Shown: one piece after another, positions 34,381-43,343 of the stretch | Layout of the letters: every line of letters begins with the position of its first letter | Numbering within the stretch: position 1 is the stretch's first letter | Source: Allomuricauda sp. | GTDB lineage: Bacteria > Bacteroidota > Bacteroidia > Flavobacteriales > Flavobacteriaceae | Assembly: GCF_002699205.1 (NCBI RefSeq) | Contig: NZ_PABT01000030.1 | Coordinates: forward strand, 1-55,653 | Direction: 5' to 3' | Length of the DNA stretch: 55,653 nt | Notes under the pieces: model-generated | The model's database searches: none | What the model was told of the DNA's origin: nothing | Seen by the model: only the letters and a program-made list of their open reading frames with translations | Position numbers and translations under genes: made by a program

Positions 34381-35219
34381 TGGCAGGAATTTTTTTGGGT
34401 ATAGGATTGGAATATGTGGATGCGGTCTTCCAGACCATCAAGGATAGTGATTTCTCCCAATATACCATTGTGGGGATGAAGACTTTGGCCGTCCTGTTCT
34501 TTTTGGTCAACATATTGAAGAAATACAATGAGGGAATAGCCTCCACTGAGGACCATACCTGGGGATTGACCCCTACGGAACTCGCCAAGAATTTTTTGGT
34601 GGTGCTCTTGGTCATCTTTTCAACTGAGGTATTGGGAGTTTTTGATGGGATCTTGGTCGCTATTGAGACCCAATACCGGGACACGGCTCCGGCACTCCTC
34701 CCATTGCAGCTTCAGGATGTGGACCTGGAACGGGATGTGGGTGCCTTGGAAGCCGCCAAAAAAGCAATGGCACTCTTGTATGAGGCCCTGGTCACTCCTT
34801 TGTACGGATTAAAGGTCTTAGCCTTTATCATCGGGGTCATTTTTTGGTTGATGGACCTGTTCATCTATCCTTTGTTCCTTGCAGAGCGGTATTTCCTTTT
34901 GGGGATCCTACAGGCCTTTTTTCCCTTGGTCATCAGCTTGGCCGTCTTTGAAAAGTTCCGTCCCCTGGCCTATCAGTTTTTTAAGTTGTACGCAGCGGTG
35001 TACATGTTGGTGCCCGCCTTCTTTTTGGTCAATGTGTTCGTGAACAACCTCTACACGGAAATCAGTACCAACTTTTGGGGGAACCTCTTTGGTTTTGATT
35101 TTGGCAGTGAATTCTTTGCCTCCATCATAGAGATTGGGACCATTGGCTTTATCGTGTTGCTCAAATTTAAATTGTACCGAAGGGCCACGAGCTTTACCCT
35201 TCGATTATTCACCGGTTAA
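34380..35219 (+). CDS. traJ: Conjugative transfer membrane protein TraJ
   Basis: A 279-aa polytopic inner membrane protein with about five to six hydrophobic segments (for example FFLVNILKKY, LVVLLVIFSTEVLGVF, FIIGVIFWLMDLFIYPLF, GTIGFIVLLKF). Position and topology match TraJ, the VirB6-like core channel protein of Bacteroidota elements. Adjacent genes overlap or lie within 10 bp. Confidence 0.88.
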   Translation: MAGIFLGIGLEYVDAVFQTIKDSDFSQYTIVGMKTLAVLFFLVNILKKYNEGIASTEDHTWGLTPTELAKNFLVVLLVIFSTEVLGVFDGILVAIETQYRDTAPALLPLQLQDVDLERDVGALEAAKKAMALLYEALVTPLYGLKVLAFIIGVIFWLMDLFIYPLFLAERYFLLGILQAFFPLVISLAVFEKFRPLAYQFFKLYAAVYMLVPAFFLVNVFVNNLYTEISTNFWGNLFGFDFGSEFFASIIEIGTIGFIVLLKFKLYRRATSFTLRLFTG

Positions 35220-35229
35220 ATTGAAGTCT

Positions 35230-35856
35230 ATGAAAACGCCTTTTAAAAATATAGTGCAGATATTACGGTTGAACCGGTGGGTGGTTCTTTCGGTAGTCAT
35301 TGTTTCGGGAGTGGTATGCATGGTCGCTGTCCTATTGGTATACAAAGTCCAACGGGAGAGCTTGGAACATGCCTTTGTGGTCAGTGGGGAAGGGGAGGTC
35401 ATTCCATTGACCTGGGTGGAGCAGCGGAAAAACCTTGAAGTAGAGGCATTGGCCCATTTGGAACAGTTCCATCAATGGTTCTATGGGGTCGACGCGGGAA
35501 GTTATGAACCTAACATGGAAAGGGCCCTATGGTTGGGAAATGCAACCGTTGCCGAGGTCTTCCAGCAAAAGAAGGCAGATGGGTTCTATAATCGATTGTT
35601 ACAATACTCCCTGGTCCAAAAGGTGGAACGTATCCATACCAAGATTGATATGGGAAAGGAATCCATGGGCTTCCGGACCCGGACCGTCCTGCAGATCCAT
35701 AGAGGCTCAGCAACGGATACCTATGAACTGGTCACCTCGGGCCGTCTTATGCAGGTAGAGCGGAATTTCCCGCACAATCCGCATGGATTATTGATTACTG
35801 ATTTTTTTGAAAACTCACTCCGTAAAATTGAAAACAATGAAACAACAGAAGAATAA
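35230..35856 (+). CDS. traK: Conjugative transfer protein TraK
   Basis: A 208-aa bitopic inner membrane protein, the VirB8-like component. Start ATG 35230 is chosen because it puts the single membrane helix (about residues 17-39, WVVLSVVIVSGVVCMVAVLL) close to the N-terminus and begins 10 bp after traJ; the longer frame reads inside traJ. The periplasmic part has the TraK pattern EALAHLEQFHQWFYGVD. It overlaps traM by 20 bases. Confidence 0.88.
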   Translation: MKTPFKNIVQILRLNRWVVLSVVIVSGVVCMVAVLLVYKVQRESLEHAFVVSGEGEVIPLTWVEQRKNLEVEALAHLEQFHQWFYGVDAGSYEPNMERALWLGNATVAEVFQQKKADGFYNRLLQYSLVQKVERIHTKIDMGKESMGFRTRTVLQIHRGSATDTYELVTSGRLMQVERNFPHNPHGLLITDFFENSLRKIENNETTEE

Positions 35857-36763
35857 GATCGTATTTGTCCTGGTCATGGTGTGTGTGGTACTGTTCATCA
35901 CGGTATATGCGCTGGTCACTTTTGGGAAGGACAAGAAAACAGAATTGGAACCGGATCGTATCCCTATGCCCGATCTGGAGGGGAGCACCGTGGAATATGA
36001 ATCCAAGATGGAGGCCCTGGATGCCATCAAGGAGGAACGGGAGATAACGGCTCCCCAGCTCTACCCGGATCAAATGGTGGATGATAAGGGGTATTTCAAC
36101 CCTGATTATATGGAATATGAAAAACGACGCATTATCGATAGTGTGTACCAATCCAAGAGCTTCATCGAAAATGCTCCCCAATTGGAAATGGAAGAGCCCC
36201 CTAGATTGAATGGAAAGGTAGCCGTGGTAGAAAATGAAAACGTTGGGGAGTTGGAGAAATCGGTGTCCTCCCAAGAACTGGCATTGAACCACCACCTTTT
36301 TTTTGCTTCCAAGCCTCTACCTTCAAAGGATGTTGGTATCGGGAATAAAGTAAGCTTATTGGCCTATGTGGATGGGGACCAGACCCTCAGGGAAGGCCAT
36401 CGATTGGCCATGCGGTTTGCAGAAAGTGTTCAAATTGATGGGACAACCCTTTCACGGGGAACCCGGGTCTACGGTTTTGTCAAGCTGAGGCCCAATCGAG
36501 TCATGGTGGAAATAGCCCAAGTCGGAGATTTTCAACTAAAGCTCCAGACCCATGATCTACAGGATGGGCAAGCAGGTATCTATGTGGAGAACCACTTGAA
36601 GGGTGAAATCGTGCAGACCAGTGTGGATGAAACCCTTTCGGAAGTAAACCTTCCCGGTTTGCCACAGTTCGGTGGTATCAAACGAATCTTTCAACGGGAC
36701 CGTCGGGCCATTAAGGTGGAGGTTGCCGACCAATATCAAATCATTTTAAAACCAGAGTTATGA
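35837..36763 (+). CDS. traM: Conjugative transfer protein TraM (VirB10-like)
   Basis: A 309-aa protein with one N-terminal membrane helix (about residues 8-26, IVFVLVMVCVVLFITVYALV), a Pro/Glu-rich linker and a C-terminal beta-rich domain (LRPNRVMVEIAQVGDFQLKL), as in TraM, which spans the envelope like VirB10. Start ATG 35837 is used; the longer reading to 35807 begins with TTG inside traK. It overlaps traN by 4 nt. Confidence 0.88.
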   Translation: MKQQKNKIVFVLVMVCVVLFITVYALVTFGKDKKTELEPDRIPMPDLEGSTVEYESKMEALDAIKEEREITAPQLYPDQMVDDKGYFNPDYMEYEKRRIIDSVYQSKSFIENAPQLEMEEPPRLNGKVAVVENENVGELEKSVSSQELALNHHLFFASKPLPSKDVGIGNKVSLLAYVDGDQTLREGHRLAMRFAESVQIDGTTLSRGTRVYGFVKLRPNRVMVEIAQVGDFQLKLQTHDLQDGQAGIYVENHLKGEIVQTSVDETLSEVNLPGLPQFGGIKRIFQRDRRAIKVEVADQYQIILKPEL

Positions 36764-37551
36764 AGAGACGTGGATGGGTACACTGTGCCATGGCAATGGT
36801 TTGCTTGAATATGGTGTGGAGCCAAAAGAGCTTGGACACGATCTATGCCAATGCTTCCAAGAATGTGGCCCTGTTCTTTCCAAGCCCCATACGACAAGCA
36901 GTTGTTGGCAGTAAAGATTTTGTCTTTTCCTATGATAGGGAAGAGGCGGGCTATTTTGGTTTGTTGCAGGGGGTGGAGGGAGTCGAAAGCAATCTCTTGG
37001 TGATCACTTCAGATCATCGGATATATACCTATATCTTGAAATACGCTGATGAACTTCCCCAATTGAACCATTTTGTGCAGGAAAGGGATGGTATTGGGAA
37101 GATTGGACCTGCAGAGGAATTGCGGGTGAAAAAGGATTCCTTGGTTCTGGAGGCATCCCATTATGATGTCTTCAGTGCGTTGGTCCTCGATGGGAAACCA
37201 AAGGTTATGGTGACCAAGCATAAAAAGGGCATCCGACTTCGATTGGAAGACATGGTCTATGATGGGAGGGAGGTATACTTGGTTTTTGGGATACGAAACC
37301 GTTCGGGCATTGATTTTGAGTTGGACCGTCTGGAGGTCTTTCGGGCCAATGGAAGCGCAAAACGAAGGGCTTCTTATCAAGAAATCCACTTAGAACCCAT
37401 CCATGGGTATGGTGTGCCTAATAAGGTCAAAGATGGGGAAATGATTCGGTTTGTCTATGTTATGCCCAAGTTTGTGCTCGGTGATAGGGAACGTTTAAAG
37501 TTGGTCTTGGAAGAACTGCACGGGAGTAGGCGTGTGGAGTTGAGACTCTAG
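36760..37551 (+). CDS. traN: Conjugative transfer protein TraN (DUF4138)
   Basis: A 263-aa secreted protein with a signal peptide (residues 1-21) and the DUF4138 pattern LFFPSPIRQAVVGSKDFVFSY, the VirB9-like partner of TraM. It is the last transfer gene seen. The usual followers traO, traP and traQ are absent; a Fic gene lies there instead. They may be lost or lie outside the window. Confidence 0.88.
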   Translation: MKRRGWVHCAMAMVCLNMVWSQKSLDTIYANASKNVALFFPSPIRQAVVGSKDFVFSYDREEAGYFGLLQGVEGVESNLLVITSDHRIYTYILKYADELPQLNHFVQERDGIGKIGPAEELRVKKDSLVLEASHYDVFSALVLDGKPKVMVTKHKKGIRLRLEDMVYDGREVYLVFGIRNRSGIDFELDRLEVFRANGSAKRRASYQEIHLEPIHGYGVPNKVKDGEMIRFVYVMPKFVLGDRERLKLVLEELHGSRRVELRL

Positions 37552-37645
37552 GTTTTTTTGGGATATGTTAAAAAGGGACCTAAAAGGCGACCCGTTTAGG
37601 GTGTGTTGAGTGTAAGTGTTTTGTGTCCAGTAGATTGATTGTTGA

Positions 37646-37840
37646 GGTTCGAATCAGGGTGCAATTCTTTTCTACATGGATTGAATAAGCGTGAAGCTTA
37701 AGCTTGGAGAAGTTTCTTGAATTTAAATCATGGGTAAAAATTACCCCTATAATACAAACGAGGGTAAAAAATAAGTATTTTTACCCTTGTAATTCATTCA
37801 AGTGTAAATTTTACCTGTGTATGGCCCATTTCGATAAAAC
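37646..37840 (+). repeat. Direct repeat, copy 1: upstream region of fic
   Basis: About 195 bp covering the fic promoter and first codons recur in imperfect form at 38972-39170 downstream of the gene. Nearly identical blocks include AAGCTTAAGCTTGGAGA and TTCTTGAATTTAAATCATGG. The copies differ by scattered substitutions (roughly three quarters identical by eye), so the duplication is old. Confidence 0.75.
37732..37786. promoter_or_regulatory. GGGTAA dyads in the fic promoter, likely operator
   Basis: Two inverted repeats stand 35-90 bp before the fic start: GGGTAA-AAA-TTACCC (37732-37746) and GGGTAAAAA-N7-TTTTTACCC (37762-37786). A further TGTAAATTTTACC lies at 37803-37815. The Fic protein has its own C-terminal winged helix, so autoregulation is plausible. 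In the downstream copy the dyads are partly decayed. Confidence 0.5.
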
Positions 37841-38906
37841 AAAACCGTTCAATGATTTGCCACTACTTCCACCCCAAAAGGATTTGGAGACCAAAGTTAT
37901 ACTTTTTAAGACAATAAAGGCAAGTCGGGCCCTGGCACAATTAAATGGGGCTATTAGGAATCTACCAAATCCGAGCTTATTTTTGGATAGTCTGCATCTT
38001 CAGGAAGCAAAAGCGAGTTCTGAAATTGAAAACATCATAACCACCAATGATGATTTATACAAAGCCGTTGTTGCCGATAAAAAATTTGATAATCCAGCAA
38101 CCAAAGAGGTCATCAGTTACAAGGAAGCTATATGGCTTGGTCTAAAAAGACTGGAAGAAAAACCTTTTATAACCACTAACCTATGTGTTGAAATTGTCCA
38201 ATGTATCAAACAAAATACATCAGGGATACGGACTTCAATCGGTACGACACTGTCAAACACAAAAGGGGAAGTTATCTACACCCCACCTTCAGGAGAAGAT
38301 GTCATACGTGAAAAAATGGCCAATCTTGAAAAGTTCATCAATCAGGATGATAAAATTGATCCATTGATCAAAATGGCCATATCCCACTATCAGTTTGAAG
38401 CCATTCACCCATTTTCAGATGGAAACGGGAGAACGGGAAGAATACTATTGTTGTTGCAATTAAAACTGGAGCAACTTTTGGATATACCGGCTCTGTTCCT
38501 GAGTGAATATATTATCAAACACAAGAAAGAATACTATAGGCATCTACGAAATGTAACTGAAAAAGGTAATTGGACGGACTATATATTATACATGCTTGAT
38601 ATGGTCGAGCAAACTTCAATACAAGGCCTAAATCGTTTGGAGTCCATTGTTGCTCTGATGGATAACACAGGAGCTAAAATCAAGGAGCAATTGCCCAAGG
38701 TATATTCGAAAGATTTGGTCGAAGTACTTTTTAAGCTACCATATACAAAGCGTCAAAGCCTTTTGGATATCGGTTTGGGTACACCCAAAACGGTTGGAAA
38801 CTATTTGATTGAATTGGAGGAAAAGGGTTTTTTGAAATCTGTCAAAGTCGGAAAGGAAAAACTATATCTGAACCATAAATTAATGAAAGTCTTGGAGCAA
38901 GGGTAG
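37821..38906 (+). CDS. Fic-family AMPylase with winged-helix C-terminus
   Basis: A 361-aa Fic protein. Fic enzymes transfer AMP (or related groups) to target side chains. The active site HPFSDGNGRTGR lies at about residues 196-207 and the N-terminal inhibitory helix motif SSEIEN (about 66-71, SxxxEN) marks a class II, self-inhibited Fic. The last ~60 residues form a winged helix (RQSLLDIGLGTPKTVGNYL). Start ATG 37821 is chosen because the preceding in-frame codons fall in the duplicated promoter with its operators. It stands alone between traN and the stress island. A target is not known; such Fic proteins often act as toxin-like regulators. Confidence 0.85.
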   Translation: MAHFDKTKPFNDLPLLPPQKDLETKVILFKTIKASRALAQLNGAIRNLPNPSLFLDSLHLQEAKASSEIENIITTNDDLYKAVVADKKFDNPATKEVISYKEAIWLGLKRLEEKPFITTNLCVEIVQCIKQNTSGIRTSIGTTLSNTKGEVIYTPPSGEDVIREKMANLEKFINQDDKIDPLIKMAISHYQFEAIHPFSDGNGRTGRILLLLQLKLEQLLDIPALFLSEYIIKHKKEYYRHLRNVTEKGNWTDYILYMLDMVEQTSIQGLNRLESIVALMDNTGAKIKEQLPKVYSKDLVEVLFKLPYTKRQSLLDIGLGTPKTVGNYLIELEEKGFLKSVKVGKEKLYLNHKLMKVLEQG

Positions 38907-38971
38907 GAGCCTTCAGGATTACAGAAACTGCTTTAAGATGGAAGAAATTTTAAGCCTTGTTATATCCATTA

Positions 38972-39170
38972 GGTTCGAATCTGGGGGGCAATTACCTTAT
39001 TACAGAGATTGAATGAATGTAAAGCTTAAGCTTGGAGAGGTTTCTTGAATTTAAATCATGGGTAAAAATTATCTATTTATCCTAAATGAGAGTAAAAAAT
39101 TGTTGTTTTTACCTTTGTTGTTAATTCAAAGATAATTTTAACCCGTGTATGGCCCTTTTCGAAAAAACAT
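38972..39170 (+). repeat. Direct repeat, copy 2, downstream of fic
   Basis: Imperfect copy of 37646-37840, including the promoter-like AT-rich block, partly decayed GGGTAA dyads and the words GTGTATGGCCC and TTCGA..AAAAC around the start codon. It ends in the dead fic start at 39149. Confidence 0.75.
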
Positions 39171-39196
39171 TCTACATCCGCTATTCACTATCTTAA
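39149..39196 (+). pseudogene. Remnant fic start (15 codons)
   Basis: ATG 39149 opens MALFEKTFYIRYSLS then stops; the first six residues align with MAHFDK of the intact Fic protein. Homology to fic ends at about 39170, so only promoter and first codons remain. The following 277 bp up to 39473 hold no convincing gene. Confidence 0.55.
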
Positions 39197-39473
39197 ATCA
39201 ATTCGTCAGGGAAGAATATCCCGTGTGTTTGTCCAAACTCGAGGAATCTTCCACAAGGGATATGGCCTTGGAAATTGGATACCATGGATGGAATGCAGGA
39301 ACATCCATCACATTCCTTAATTTTGTTCTCAAGGTTGTTTGAGTTAGTGAAAAAGGCACCTTTTGATTTTACCGATATCACCGATACGGAACTAGTACTT
39401 CAGTAACGGAATGGTCAATGTGGAATCCTTGTACGAATATGGTTTGGTTCCATGGCCAATAAAGGAAACGGAC

Positions 39474-39896
39474 TTATTCCTTCACAACAAGGTTCTCCCC
39501 AAATTCGATAGGTGTCGGAACTGGTTGTTTGAGGGGCTTGATCCTCATGTACTCTTGCCAGCGATACGATTCCAGAACATCGGCCATTTCAGAGGCCTCA
39601 CGGCCAGATATGCGTTTCAATAAATGATATTTTGCCCTTGGCGATAGACTATAGTCTTGTTCAACTGCATGCTTTTTGACCAAGAACCGGGCAACTGTGG
39701 ATTGGAACTCCAATGCCTGTTCTGTGCCCATCACTAGATACGGTTGGTACTTGGCCGTGATCTCCTTGGCCTCAAAACGAATCTTCCGGTCTGTTTTCAA
39801 GGCATATAGGGTCTGTCCCCTCATGGAAGAGGTGGCACATATAAACAGTGCGAGAACCAAAAGTTTGAATCGTGATGGTAAATGTTTTTTTATCAT
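39474..39896 (-). CDS. Secreted protein of unknown function
   Basis: A 140-aa precursor with a clear signal peptide (LPSRFKLLVLALFICATSSM, start ATG 39896) and a basic, helical mature part (KYHLLKRISGREASEMADVL, ESYRWQEYMRIKPL). The start is chosen for the signal; longer readings add unlikely sequence. It was not recognised. It is the last gene in the minus-strand direction of the stress island and lies next to another small gene (40156-40341). Confidence 0.5.
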   Translation of the reverse strand: MIKKHLPSRFKLLVLALFICATSSMRGQTLYALKTDRKIRFEAKEITAKYQPYLVMGTEQALEFQSTVARFLVKKHAVEQDYSLSPRAKYHLLKRISGREASEMADVLESYRWQEYMRIKPLKQPVPTPIEFGENLVVKE

Positions 39897-40155
39897 GTTC
39901 AATACTTTATGATCATATCGTTTAGTCCACGATTGGAGCTTTGCTATTTGATACGAACAATTCTGGCTTTTTCTAGTTAAAATGTATGATTTTGTGCAGT
40001 TTGTTGGGTCGCCTGTGCATAAAATTGTAAACATGCGTACCATGTCCCTAAAAATCATTCCTGCATGAAACTTTCAATGCTCATACCCCCAGGATTATCA
40101 AACGATTTGGGAATTTTTGATGATTGGAAACCGGATGACCATTGAGGACAGCTTT

Positions 40156-40341
40156 TCATTGTTTCTCCAATTTTCCCAGATGGTCCATCGATTTTGATTC
40201 TTTCAGCTTTTTGATAAAACCTTTGAGGTGCAAGCTTTTGGAATTTCCGTTCCCTAAGAAATAATGGTATGTGATGTGCAGGAAAAACGCATAGATCAAT
40301 ATCATCACCGAAATTCCGATTACCAATGTTCCCATATCCAA
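40156..40341 (-). CDS. Small membrane protein
   Basis: A 61-aa protein with one hydrophobic helix (about residues 3-24, MGTLVIGISVMILIYAFFLH) and a basic C-terminal tail. Small single-span proteins of this type are common next to envelope-stress genes. It lies 49 bp after the patatin gene on the same strand. An overlapping frame (40055-40375) lacks a hydrophobic segment and is less likely. Coding status is moderate. Confidence 0.45.
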   Translation of the reverse strand: MDMGTLVIGISVMILIYAFFLHITYHYFLGNGNSKSLHLKGFIKKLKESKSMDHLGKLEKQ

Positions 40342-40390
40342 ATATTTTTAAGTTTATCCATACGGTCCATTTCATTTTATGGTCTCTTGT

Positions 40391-41173
40391 TTATTGCAAC
40401 CACTCGTCCAATTTTCTGTTGGCATGGTCGTAACCAATGACAAATGCTTTGTCGATCCCCTTTTTGTCCAATACCCCGATTCCACCCAACTCTTCGGGTA
40501 CGAAGAGGAAATCGGGAACGTAAAGTTTGTCCATCGCATTGGCGTGCAGCATCAATAAGTTGGCCCTTTGTGAAATTTGAAGGGCATTCTTTATCTGCCC
40601 TTTTCCCACTTCTTTCATAGATGTGGTATAGCATCCTATGATCACATCACAGGCCCCGGTCAAGGGCTCCACTGGAAAATTGTTCATGATTCCCCCATCG
40701 GCATAGAGCTGTCCGCTGATGGACACGGGACTGAACACAGGGGGCAAGGCCGCAGAGGCCAATAGAGGTTTGAACAATTCCCCCTTTTCAAAATACACGG
40801 GTTCTCCCTTCAATAGGTTTGTGGCCACCACAACAAGACGCTTTTCGAGTTCCTCAAACCGATGTGCCGTAAAAAAGGTTTCAAAGAAGTGTAGGTATTT
40901 GTCCGTATCGAACAACCTTGGTTTGTTCACAGAGACAAAGTTGTATTTGAGCAGTGGGGTCTCCTTGAAAAAAAGGAGCATATCCTCAATTGAGGCCCCA
41001 TCGGCATATAGTCCACCGACCAATGCCCCGGCACTTACACCTGATATTTGATCTGGGTATATCCCGCGTTGTGTCAAGGCCTTTAACAGCCCGATGTGTG
41101 CCATCCCTTTGATGCCCCCTCCTGAGAGCACCAGTCCGAGTGTGGCATTTTTCAAGGTTTCAAGCTTCATCAT
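40391..41173 (-). CDS. Patatin-like phospholipase
   Basis: A 260-aa lipid acyl hydrolase with the patatin motifs: oxyanion loop GGGIKG (residues 18-23), nucleophile GVSAG (Ser47) and catalytic Asp in DGG (Asp159). It has no signal peptide, so it probably acts at the cytoplasmic side of the membrane as in RssA-like enzymes. It follows degP on the same strand but is separated from it by a strong terminator (41189-41210), so it likely has its own promoter. A role in membrane lipid turnover under stress is inferred from location. Confidence 0.9.
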   Translation of the reverse strand: MMKLETLKNATLGLVLSGGGIKGMAHIGLLKALTQRGIYPDQISGVSAGALVGGLYADGASIEDMLLFFKETPLLKYNFVSVNKPRLFDTDKYLHFFETFFTAHRFEELEKRLVVVATNLLKGEPVYFEKGELFKPLLASAALPPVFSPVSISGQLYADGGIMNNFPVEPLTGACDVIIGCYTTSMKEVGKGQIKNALQISQRANLLMLHANAMDKLYVPDFLFVPEELGGIGVLDKKGIDKAFVIGYDHANRKLDEWLQ

Positions 41174-41188
41174 TTACGATTTTAATAA

Positions 41189-41210
41189 AAGGGGGCGATA
41201 CCGCCCCCTT
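41189..41210 (-). terminator. Intrinsic terminator after degP
   Basis: AAGGGGGCG (41189-41197) pairs with CGCCCCCTT (41202-41210) around a 4-nt loop. On the minus strand the stem is followed by TTTTATTAAAA, so it ends transcription of the hsp20-yfdX-degP operon before the patatin gene. Confidence 0.8.
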
Positions 41211-41236
41211 GGCCAAATGTTTAAACCATAAAAGGA

Positions 41237-42796
41237 TTATGAATCCAAGCCAAAAGCATAATAATATTTACCTGGCATGTCCTCATAGACTCCTTCCAAC
41301 ATGACGCCCCCCTCTTTGTCTTCCAAGGCATCCATTACATCCTCTATGTCCTTGACACGGCGACCATCAACATGGGTAATGATGAAACCTTCCCGCACCT
41401 TGGTGGCCTTTTGCAATTTTCCCGCATACAGGGAGGTGATCTTCACACCGCTCTCAATGCCCAATTCTTCGGCTTCCTCCCCGTCCAGGGCCTTCAGTTC
41501 GGCTCCCAACAGGTTCAAAATTTTGGCATGTTCCTTTTTCTTGATATTGGTGCTGCCTATCCGGTTCTGCAGGGTGACTTTGAACTCCTTCCCTTTGCCT
41601 TCCCTGTTCACGGTCAAGGTCACTTGGTCTCCAGGTCTCTTGAGTGCTATGATTTCCTGCAACTCGGGAGAGGATTTTACCTCACGGCCATCCACTTTGA
41701 GGATAATGTCGCCTTCCTTGAGCCCGGCCTTATCCGCAGCAGAGTCCTCACCGACCGAGGCAACGAGGACACCTTGTGTCAAGGCGACCTTTTTTTCCTT
41801 GGCCAAGGTACTGTTGAGGGTCACGATATTGATGCCCAGCATGCCCCGTTGTACCACTCCATAGTTCAACAGGTCCTCCACTACCTTGTTGGCTATATTG
41901 CTTGGTACGGCAAAACCATAACCATTGTATGTTCCGGTCCTTGTGGCAATGGCCGTATTGATGCCGATAAGATCCCCGTTGAGATTGACCAAGGCACCAC
42001 CACTGTTTCCCGGATTGATGGCGGCATCGGTCTGGATAAAGCTCTCCACGGCGAACCTGTCCTGGTTGATGTTGATGTTCCGTGCCTTGGCGCTCACTAT
42101 TCCAGCGGTCACAGTGGAATTGAGACTGAACGGGTTGCCGACGGCCAATACCCATTCCCCGACCTGGACATCATCTGAATTGACAAAGGGTAGGGCCTTG
42201 AGACCTTTCTTTTTGATCTGTAACAAGGCAAGGTCAGTGGAAGGATCCGTACCTATGACCGTGGCCTTGTATGTGCCATTGTTGTGAAGTGTGACCTCAA
42301 TCTCATCCGCATCCTGGATCACATGGTTGTTGGTCAATATATAACCATTCTGGTTGATGATCACCCCGGAACCGGTCCCCATCAAGGGCATTTCATCCGG
42401 TACCTGGTATTGTTCGGAACCATTGGGTTGCTGGGGCTTCCCATTGTAATACCTTCTTTCAAAGAACTGTCCGTATGGGCTCTCCCCAAAAAAATCACGG
42501 AAAGGGTCTGGCAAGCTGCGGTACTGGAACATTTTAGGGTTTCCTGTCGAAATCATCTTTTTTGCCGAAATATGTACCACGGCATCCAAGACCTTTTCGG
42601 TGGTTTTTGTAAAATCCAACGGGGTGATCTCCCCATCCACATTGGCAGCGTACAACACTTTATGGCCGTTGGCCATATCGACATGTTGTATCTCCACTGC
42701 GTTCTTTCCAAAATAATGGTACCCCCCGATGGCACCGAGACTGATCATCAGGGATACCAAAGCTGATATAAAAACTGTTCTTTTCATTTTTGTCAC
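41237..42796 (-). CDS. degP: DegP/HtrA-type periplasmic serine protease
   Basis: A 519-aa envelope protease/chaperone. It has an N-terminal membrane anchor or signal (residues 5-25), a trypsin-like domain with His158 (LTNNHVI), Asp188 (STDLALLQI) and Ser265 (GNSGGAL), and two PDZ domains (about 330-420 and 430-515). It degrades or refolds misfolded proteins. Length is usual for Bacteroidota Do-like proteases. It is the last gene of a minus-strand run hsp20, hsp20, yfdX-like, DUF2158-like, lipoprotein, degP. A degP gene is also a member of the proteobacterial tLST. It may be a cargo paralogue of the chromosomal degP. Confidence 0.92.
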   Translation of the reverse strand: MTKMKRTVFISALVSLMISLGAIGGYHYFGKNAVEIQHVDMANGHKVLYAANVDGEITPLDFTKTTEKVLDAVVHISAKKMISTGNPKMFQYRSLPDPFRDFFGESPYGQFFERRYYNGKPQQPNGSEQYQVPDEMPLMGTGSGVIINQNGYILTNNHVIQDADEIEVTLHNNGTYKATVIGTDPSTDLALLQIKKKGLKALPFVNSDDVQVGEWVLAVGNPFSLNSTVTAGIVSAKARNININQDRFAVESFIQTDAAINPGNSGGALVNLNGDLIGINTAIATRTGTYNGYGFAVPSNIANKVVEDLLNYGVVQRGMLGINIVTLNSTLAKEKKVALTQGVLVASVGEDSAADKAGLKEGDIILKVDGREVKSSPELQEIIALKRPGDQVTLTVNREGKGKEFKVTLQNRIGSTNIKKKEHAKILNLLGAELKALDGEEAEELGIESGVKITSLYAGKLQKATKVREGFIITHVDGRRVKDIEDVMDALEDKEGGVMLEGVYEDMPGKYYYAFGLDS

Positions 42797-42804
42797 ATTT
42801 ATTT

Positions 42805-43293
42805 TTATAGACTGTCTTTTTTATGAGTTCCCGTTTCGGAACGATACTTTTCCAGAAAATCCATCTGTCTTTTCATCATTCGCTTCCTGATACGATCCAG
42901 TTCCATGAAATCTTTCCCAAAATCACTTTCAAAAAAACCATCATTGAAAAACCTTTTGCTGAAAAGTGAATCCGGTTCGAAAATGTCCCCGAACCCTTGG
43001 TTGCTGAACTGGGAGAAATGTCTATAGAACTTGGATTCAAAATTGTTCAGAAGACTATCCTTGTCCTGGGTGGTTAGGTCGTTCAACGGATCCATGGAGG
43101 ACCAGGAATAGATACTGTCATAGCGAACGAGGTTTCCGTTCTCGTCAAATTCCTTGTCGACCTTCCAATTGCCCTTGGGCTGTTCAACTTCCTTTTTGTT
43201 TTCCTCATTGATGATTGTCCTGTCTTCCTTGTTCTGGCCCTGACAGCCGATCAGGCCGAACAAGAACAAAGCCATTAACACTTGTTTTTTCAT
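42805..43293 (-). CDS. Unknown lipoprotein upstream of degP
   Basis: A 162-aa lipoprotein precursor with a lipobox at its N-terminus (MALFLFGLIGC, Cys about residue 17), hence start ATG 43293 rather than 43338. The mature part is acidic at first, then Phe/Asp-rich (FRHFSQ-like, FFNDGFFESDFGKDFMELD) and basic helical at the end (RIRKRMMKRQMDFLEKY). It lies 8 bp upstream of degP, so the pair is cotranscribed. A role as substrate-handling or regulatory partner of DegP is inferred. Confidence 0.6.
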   Translation of the reverse strand: MKKQVLMALFLFGLIGCQGQNKEDRTIINEENKKEVEQPKGNWKVDKEFDENGNLVRYDSIYSWSSMDPLNDLTTQDKDSLLNNFESKFYRHFSQFSNQGFGDIFEPDSLFSKRFFNDGFFESDFGKDFMELDRIRKRMMKRQMDFLEKYRSETGTHKKDSL

Positions 43294-43343
43294 TGCGCTA
43301 TTTTTTGGGTTTGACATATCATTTTCACCTAAGGCCATCTGCC

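Noticed and set aside
39145..39342. 65-codon plus-strand frame in the second fic repeat
   Set aside because: It runs in another frame than the fic remnant and shows no homology to Fic; likely chance.
40055..40375. 106-codon minus-strand frame overlapping the small membrane protein gene
   Set aside because: The alternative frame 40156-40341 encodes a clear membrane helix and is the better candidate.
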